Assembly: GCF_014898055.3 (NCBI RefSeq)
Contig: NW_023604295.1
Span: 139,530,676-139,594,675 of the forward strand
Direction: 5' to 3'
Source of the DNA: Talpa occidentalis
Taxonomy: Eukaryota; Chordata; Mammalia; Eulipotyphla; Talpidae
Length of the DNA stretch: 64,000 nt
Every line of letters begins with the position of its first letter. Positions within the stretch are counted from its first letter, which is position 1. A model generated the notes under the pieces. The model worked only from the letters and a program-made list of their open reading frames with translations, was not told where the DNA came from and made no database searches. The translations under genes were made by a program, and so were the position numbers. Of the stretch, positions 61,460 through 64,000 are shown piece by piece.

Positions 61460-61723
61460 TTTTTTAAAGATTTATTTATTTATTTATACAAGCACTGAGT
61501 ACAGTCAGAAGTGCAGGTGGGTGAGAGAATTCACCAGAGCCAGAACTGGGAACAGAACAGGCAGACTGATGAAGTACACTGCAGAGGGGAGCAGCCGGCA
61601 AGACAGGAGAGGTCTGCGCTCCATGTGGGACCCTCGCCGGCAGCCAGGGATGGAACCGACACTACAGAGGCTGCGGGCAGCTTTGCAACCCAGTGCTCAA
61701 CCGCTGCGCCACTAGGGAGGCCC
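61460..61723 (-). repeat. tRNA-like SINE (Vic-1-like), full length
   Basis: Minus-strand copy: 'aaagatttatttatttattt' on the left, 'gctgcgccactagggaggcc' on the right. Shares 'gagaattcaccagagccaga' with the 12.2 and 29.4 kb copies. Flanks TCTGTATTTTTTT and TCTGTATGTTTTA suggest the duplication. The 94- and 76-codon plus-strand frames are SINE translations. Confidence 0.94.
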
Positions 61724-64000
61724 TCTGTATGTTTTAATTAGAGTATTTTTTACTTTTAGGAATTTGTTTTAAGCATAAAATTCTATTTGTAAATTAAACA
61801 CATTGAATAAATGTCAGATTAGAATTACTTCATAACATAGGAATTTGAAAAATATTTTAAGTGGAGTAATAGTAACTAGTGTTTGTATTTGATGGGAAAT
61901 TATAATTTAAATGAGAATTGTTTGGAAAAAATCTAACAATCATTTTCATGAGAATTTTATTAGGTACTTATACAGTCTCTTAAATTAAGTCTGAAATAAC
62001 ATCACATTTTTTGCTAAAAAAGTCTTTTGGTGATATCTTTGATGTTGATTGCTTTTCAGGCTTACACATTTTTAAAACTTCCTTTTAAATTACGTGAGTT
62101 ATATTGACTGTTTCTTAAATGAGTTCCATTTTACCAAAAAATTAACAAAACTCTGTGCAATGTGTAATTTTCCAGAGTGCCTTCTACACGTATATAACAG
62201 ATGATTCATTTAACAAAAAACAGTCTGGAAAGAGTAAAGACACAGTATTGTTAAATATAAGAAGACCTTATTTTGAAAAATTGGAGGGACCAGTTTTATT
62301 TACTTATCAGACACAGTTAGGGCGTCTTGACAGTATTAACAATTTTATGTTGATATTGCTGCTTTGTTGTCATTGTCTTAAGAAGAAATTGAGGTACAAC
62401 TAGGTTAACTCACTCACCGATGTCACGATGTCACTTAATTGGCAAGTGACAGAAATGACACTGCCCTGGGTTTTTGCTCCCAAGGTGATGTTTTGAGCCT
62501 TTCTCCCAAGCTGCCTCTTTTGGCTGGGGCACGTTGACTTACTGGTTATAGCAGCTTCTTCCTGTTGCTTAACCTACCCATGCTATGAATAAGTCTACTG
62601 AGAAAAAGTGAAGCTGTGATCATCAACCCTCTAACTATTGCCCAAAAAAATGGAATAAAAAAGTGATAGATGTAAAATTACATACAAGGGAGTAAGCTTG
62701 GTTCAGTTGTAAGCTAAAAAGAAATACAACATTTGAAAGTGCTGCTCTATTCAGCCAGAGGAAAAATTTTATATATTGAGGTCAGCAAATGTTTTGGAAA
62801 AGTAGACAAACTTCATTTTATAAATAGCATGTTCTTTTCCACTCTATCTTTAACATTAGGCTTTCCCCAAAAGGGTCAAAAATAAATCCTGGAAGTTATG
62901 CTCATACATCTTAATGGTTTTCATTAAATCCATTGCTGGATTTTTCTTTTTCAAACATACAGATCAATATAGATTTCAATATTTAGACGAGAAATACATT
63001 TAAAAGCTTTTGGACTATTTGTAACAAATACCCTTTCCTTCTTGTGTCACTATACAGCATTGCATGGAAGGCTATTTAATTGTGTATATTCCATTAGCTC
63101 CTTTAATTCTGTTTGTAGTAGCAAAAGCTAGTAGTAAAAATGTAAAAGCAACTCTGATCTGCAGTTATTAACCAAAGGGGAAGACCAAACTTAGATTTAA
63201 AGCCCTGTATTGTAGAAAGCTTCTGTCCAATGAAAAATCCTCAATTACTTTAAGAGCTTGCCTTTACCATGCTTTTACATTTACAGGGCTTTCTCCTTTT
63301 ACAAAATTTTAGCCTCCATAGAGCTGGATGATTTAAGCAATTATTTATGATGGCATTACCTCATACTCATTTTCTCCTCAGCAAAGTTGCATCTGTGTTA
63401 AGACCAAGCAGGGTGAGCCACTTGAACTTGCTCCCCCTTCTTTGCTTGTAATCGATAAAATGCATTCCCTGGAGATCACACTTATTTTTCTCCTTAGAGG
63501 AGATACGGTCCCTTTCTGCCCTGCACTAGGAAAAAAAAAATATCACAAACACCAGAAGAAAAGCCAAGTTGCATTCTAGGATTATGTCTCCCTGTTACTA
63601 AATTCCATGTTCTTGAGTAAAGAAAATGATTCTCTAATTGCAACTAAACACACACAACTTTAGAAAATGGGTTGATTTTGGTTTTGGCAAGGGGATAGGC
63701 ATAACTCAGTATGAATTCTGTATTCTAGGAGGACAATGTACAAAATGTCCTCCAGAGCACTTCTACATCAAAGTTGAAACTTATTATTTAGAATTAAACT
63801 ATTTTTGTCCAAAGGTTACCAATCATTTATTTTTGGATATTTCAATTTAATATGGTGAATGCATTAATATGTTAAAACCCAAATCAATCCTACTATTTGT
63901 TTTTGAAATTCTAGGGCTTTTGAACAATAAATGTGTTAAGATTGCTGGAATTTTTTTTTTGTAAATTTTTTTGAATTGGAAATGATGGTGTAATCATATA
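61724..64000. other. AT-rich unique noncoding DNA to the window end
   Basis: No gene recognised. 62320-62480 ('aagaagaaattgaggtacaa' and following text) may be a very diverged MIR. 63380-63530 is a less AT-rich patch with TAATCGATAAA and GCATTCC words. The 82- and 70-codon plus-strand frames have no motif. Confidence 0.5.

Noticed and set aside
8286..61723. SINE heads as functional tRNA genes
   Set aside because: Only A/B-box-like remnants remain, without a foldable cloverleaf or proper acceptor stem; they are SINE promoters.
1..64000. CRISPR arrays, operons, phage or bacterial defence systems
   Set aside because: No regularly spaced repeats with unique spacers and no dense long frames; SINEs, LINEs and LTRs show a mammalian genome.

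Overview
This 64 kb window is AT-rich, CpG-poor, repeat-dense DNA from a placental mammal. The commonest repeat is a tRNA-like SINE of about 255-300 bp: head GGCCTCCCTGGTGG, a B-box-like GGTTCGATCCC, a tail of AAATAAATAAATCTT plus A-run, flanked by 7-16 bp direct repeats. I see 18 copies on both strands. From memory the head and tail resemble Vic-1 of camelids, so I infer a camelid (or at least a cetartiodactyl). This rests on recall, not a database search. Older mammalian repeats (L1, L2, MIR, MLT1/MST-type LTRs, a MER5-like hAT element) agree with a mammal.

I find no protein-coding gene. The longest ATG-started open frame is 134 codons and lies mostly in a SINE on the minus strand; the next longest sit in SINEs, an LTR-like stretch or unique DNA. 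None shows a domain I recognise, and I found no tRNA, rRNA or known ncRNA gene. The window fits a gene desert or a large intron. No operon, CRISPR array or other prokaryotic system is present.

Layout: 0-4.9 kb is mostly unique, with a TG/AG microsatellite at 3.1 kb. 4.9-7.2 and 9.9-11.2 kb hold two pieces of one ancient repeat type. 12-21 kb is mostly unique with SINEs at 12.2 and 16.7 kb, a MIR at 19.0 kb and an AT-rich, TAAT-dense block at 15.5 kb. 21.5-23.3 kb holds an antisense L1 split by a SINE, then an antisense MaLR LTR. 26.1-29.1 kb is an LTR cluster: a sense MaLR LTR, an older LTR-like stretch, a 487 bp solo LTR with a 4 bp target duplication, and another LTR-like stretch. 32.2-33.2 kb is an antisense L1 3' end. 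33.4-51.1 kb carries many SINEs, sense L1 pieces at 36.7, 40.6 and 42.1 kb, MIR and L2 pieces, a SINE-in-SINE nest at 49.2-49.7 kb and a SINE inside a MER5-like element at 50.6-51.1 kb. 51-55 kb is mostly unique with two microsatellites. 54.9-57.2 kb is a long degraded antisense L1. 57-64 kb is mostly unique with two SINEs and one stretch (59.0-59.5 kb) that looks like a candidate conserved noncoding element.

No genes work together here. The interest lies in the insertion history, in SINE subfamily structure and in a few unique stretches that could be regulatory. Repeat family names come from recalled consensus sequences and need RepeatMasker confirmation.
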